From NCBI GenBank assembly GCA_039105265.1, contig JAPFFF010000034.1:1-64000 (forward strand): DNA of 64,000 nt. The letters run 5' to 3'. The notes below the pieces were generated by a model. That model was not told where the DNA came from. It saw only the letters and a program-made list of their open reading frames with translations, and ran no database searches. The stretch comes from Tritrichomonas musculus. Lineage: Eukaryota; Parabasalia; Tritrichomonadida; Tritrichomonadidae. A program made the position numbers and the translations under genes. Below are positions 62,271-64,000 of the stretch, one piece after another; position 1 is the stretch's first letter, and every line of letters starts with the position of its first letter.

Positions 62271-62954
62271 TTCCAGTAAATAATTAAGATAATATCATTA
62301 TTACCATTATATTATTCACTCCAAGTGGAAATGATATATGATATCTTTTTGAGTGAAAAAAAAAGAAATATGGCTATTATTAAGATTATTATATTAATTT
62401 TCACTAACCTATAGTTTTCTAATCAACCTCAAAATAATGATATAATAAGACCATTTTTATTCATTTTACAAATTTACTTCAGATTTTTAGCTTTTATTAT
62501 AATTATTTAATTCTTTAATTTATTCCAAGTTTGATATTTTATGTAAAAAACAGTTTTATTACTATATAATGAGTACACATGTATGATATAGATGAGTTAA
62601 AAATCTTATTATACATTAAATTATAGTAAAATTAAGAAATGCTTCTTATTTTGTCGATTACTTCTATTAAAAAAGAGATTTTTAAATTTTAGCACAGATT
62701 TATCAACTCATATGTATTGTTGAAATATAATAGCTATAAAATAAATATTAATATTTAATTCAGATAAGAATTAAGTTTTGCATAATTTGTTCAATTGATA
62801 TAATTTTCCATAATATTTTCAAATTATTTCTAATATTATATTAGTAATATTAATAATTTATTTTTAAATGTAATAAGCTAGTACAAATCAAAATATTCAA
62901 TAATATATAAAATTGATTTTGTATATTTTACAAATTATATTTTCAATTAAAAAT

Positions 62955-63080
62955 CGGTTATTAAAAACTCTAGTTCGTCCTAGAGTTTTTCAGAATTATC
63001 GGTTAGTTTTCAAATTTGAATGCTTCATTCAATTTCCTTTCAATTTTTTGAGGCAAACATGCAAGGTAGTCGTTTCTCGT
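62955..63080. repeat. Diverged dispersed repeat, copy 2, with a perfect hairpin
   Basis: AAAAACTCTAG and its perfect complement CTAGAGTTTTT flank TTCGTC at 62963-62990. The following TTTGAAT, TTTCAAT and TTTTTTGAG motifs parallel copy 1. It could be the end of an old MITE. Confidence 0.4.
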
Positions 63081-64000
63081 GCACTAAAAGATTTCAAAGT
63101 TTCTTATTTCCAAAAAAATATTCTTATGGTCGTATATCATATGAATTTAGGATTCTTTATTCTTCAATTTCTTTTTGGAAGAAAATTAGTTAATATTATT
63201 TTAGAATAATTTCTCCATATTTTTACTTTAGTAATCTGATGATTTGCTTCTAGTGTTGAAAGAAAATGAACAAATAGTGCCTAATTTACTTTTTATTAAA
63301 TTTTTGAAAAAGATACTGAATCTTTAATGCAAAAAATGTATAGTTGGTGGACATAATTCTGTTTTGGAGACATAATTATGTTTTCACATCATTTCTATAT
63401 ATTCAAATTGGACTTTTAAAAAAACAATTGTAGAACAATTAATATCATATTGAATACATTCTATTCCCCGATTTTCATTCACTTTTATCAAACTAAATTT
63501 GATCATAAATATGATATCGAATTTTTAATTTCTGAATATTTTTTTATTATTTGAAAAAAATTATAATTTACTTTTCATCTATAATTAAAATGTATCATTA
63601 TTATTTATTGAAATAAAATAGATAATTAGAAAAAATGGTTTCATTTTCATTTCACTAATCAAAAAACTCATTTCATAATAATATGGTTGAAAAAGAATCA
63701 ATCTTGGAAAAATTTCATTTTTCTTTTTTTCATTCAAAATCATTCATAAATCACTCATGCATAATTGATATGATTTCAGAATTTCATTATTTGATAACAC
63801 ATACAATGAAATATATTATTAATCCTCTAAAAATCATTGTTGCCCATCAAGATTTCAGGTTTTTCTAAGAAATATACAAATTTCACTTTTTTATTTTTTC
63901 TATTATAATAGCATTAAAAATAGCAATTAATCAATAAATATTAGGTAAGTATAGAAGAACTATTAAAATAATGAAAATAATTTCTCAATGTCTAAAATTG

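Larger units (their letters stand above)
59755..64000. other. 4.2-kb gene-poor AT desert
   Basis: No convincing coding region or RNA gene on either strand. Small ORFs (for example 62913-63209 and 63683-63868) lack ATG context, family motifs or coding composition. Apart from the candidate TIR element and the weak repeat pair listed separately, I see only A/T-rich sequence. Confidence 0.55.

Noticed and set aside
62913-63868. Two small ORFs near the right end
   Set aside because: One starts without ATG, both have AT-desert composition and no family motif, and one overlaps a diverged repeat with a perfect hairpin.

Overview
The window is very AT-rich eukaryotic DNA with few or no visible introns. 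Its gene families are BspA-type leucine-rich repeat proteins, DUF3447-like/ankyrin proteins, tyrosine-kinase-like (TKL-type) kinases, discoidin (F5/8C) proteins and a VIT-domain fragment. An initiator-like TCACTT lies at a small-RNA gene. This combination points to a parabasalid, most likely a Tritrichomonas-like trichomonad. That assignment is inference from family content, not from a database match.

Region 1 (1-21.6 kb) is an enormous tRNA locus. 83 head-to-tail tRNA-Gln(UUG) genes run rightward (1-14048) and 24 more run leftward (17605-21525), plus a 27-nt stub at the inner junction. Each unit is 163-176 bp and has a TATA-like leader, perfect A and B boxes and a T-run terminator. The arrays face each other across a 3.4-kb island holding a BspA-like ORF, a DUF3447-like ORF and a kinase remnant, all incomplete.

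Region 2 (21.6-37.6 kb) is genic: a damaged two-kinase gene whose second domain is a pseudokinase, a small acidic protein, a kinase with coiled coil and two discoidin domains, a probable U1 snRNA, a 1489-residue DEAH-like helicase fused to an RBR ubiquitin ligase, a decayed Old Yellow Enzyme gene, and a gene with four copies of an unrecognised domain split at a homopolymer.

Region 3 (37.6-41.3 kb) is a transposon nest: a 2.3-kb hAT-like non-autonomous element holding a 63-bp mariner-like MITE (a second copy lies at 23.86 kb) and an 801-bp hAT-like element. A truncated VIT gene with a hairpin end follows.

Region 4 (42-59.8 kb) holds a tRNA-Leu-like gene with a short variable loop, a RING protein with about five UBR-box-like zinc modules, a discoidin protein, an ankyrin protein whose tail looks like two histone folds, and a DUF3447-like/ankyrin gene whose ankyrin loops are expanded by a 25-bp minisatellite. 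It also holds a broken papain-like gene, a broken coiled-coil/BspA gene and a low-complexity Asn/Asp protein. From 59.8 kb to the end I see no gene, only weak repeats.

The loci do not form operons. The common themes are lineage-specific multicopy families (ankyrin, BspA, kinase, discoidin), frequent decay, and tandem-repeat growth. The strongest candidates for something undescribed are the tRNA-Gln mega-array with its leader hairpin, the minisatellite-expanded ankyrin gene, the ankyrin/histone-fold fusion and the RING-multi-UBR protein. All counts and coordinates were made by eye from the printed sequence.
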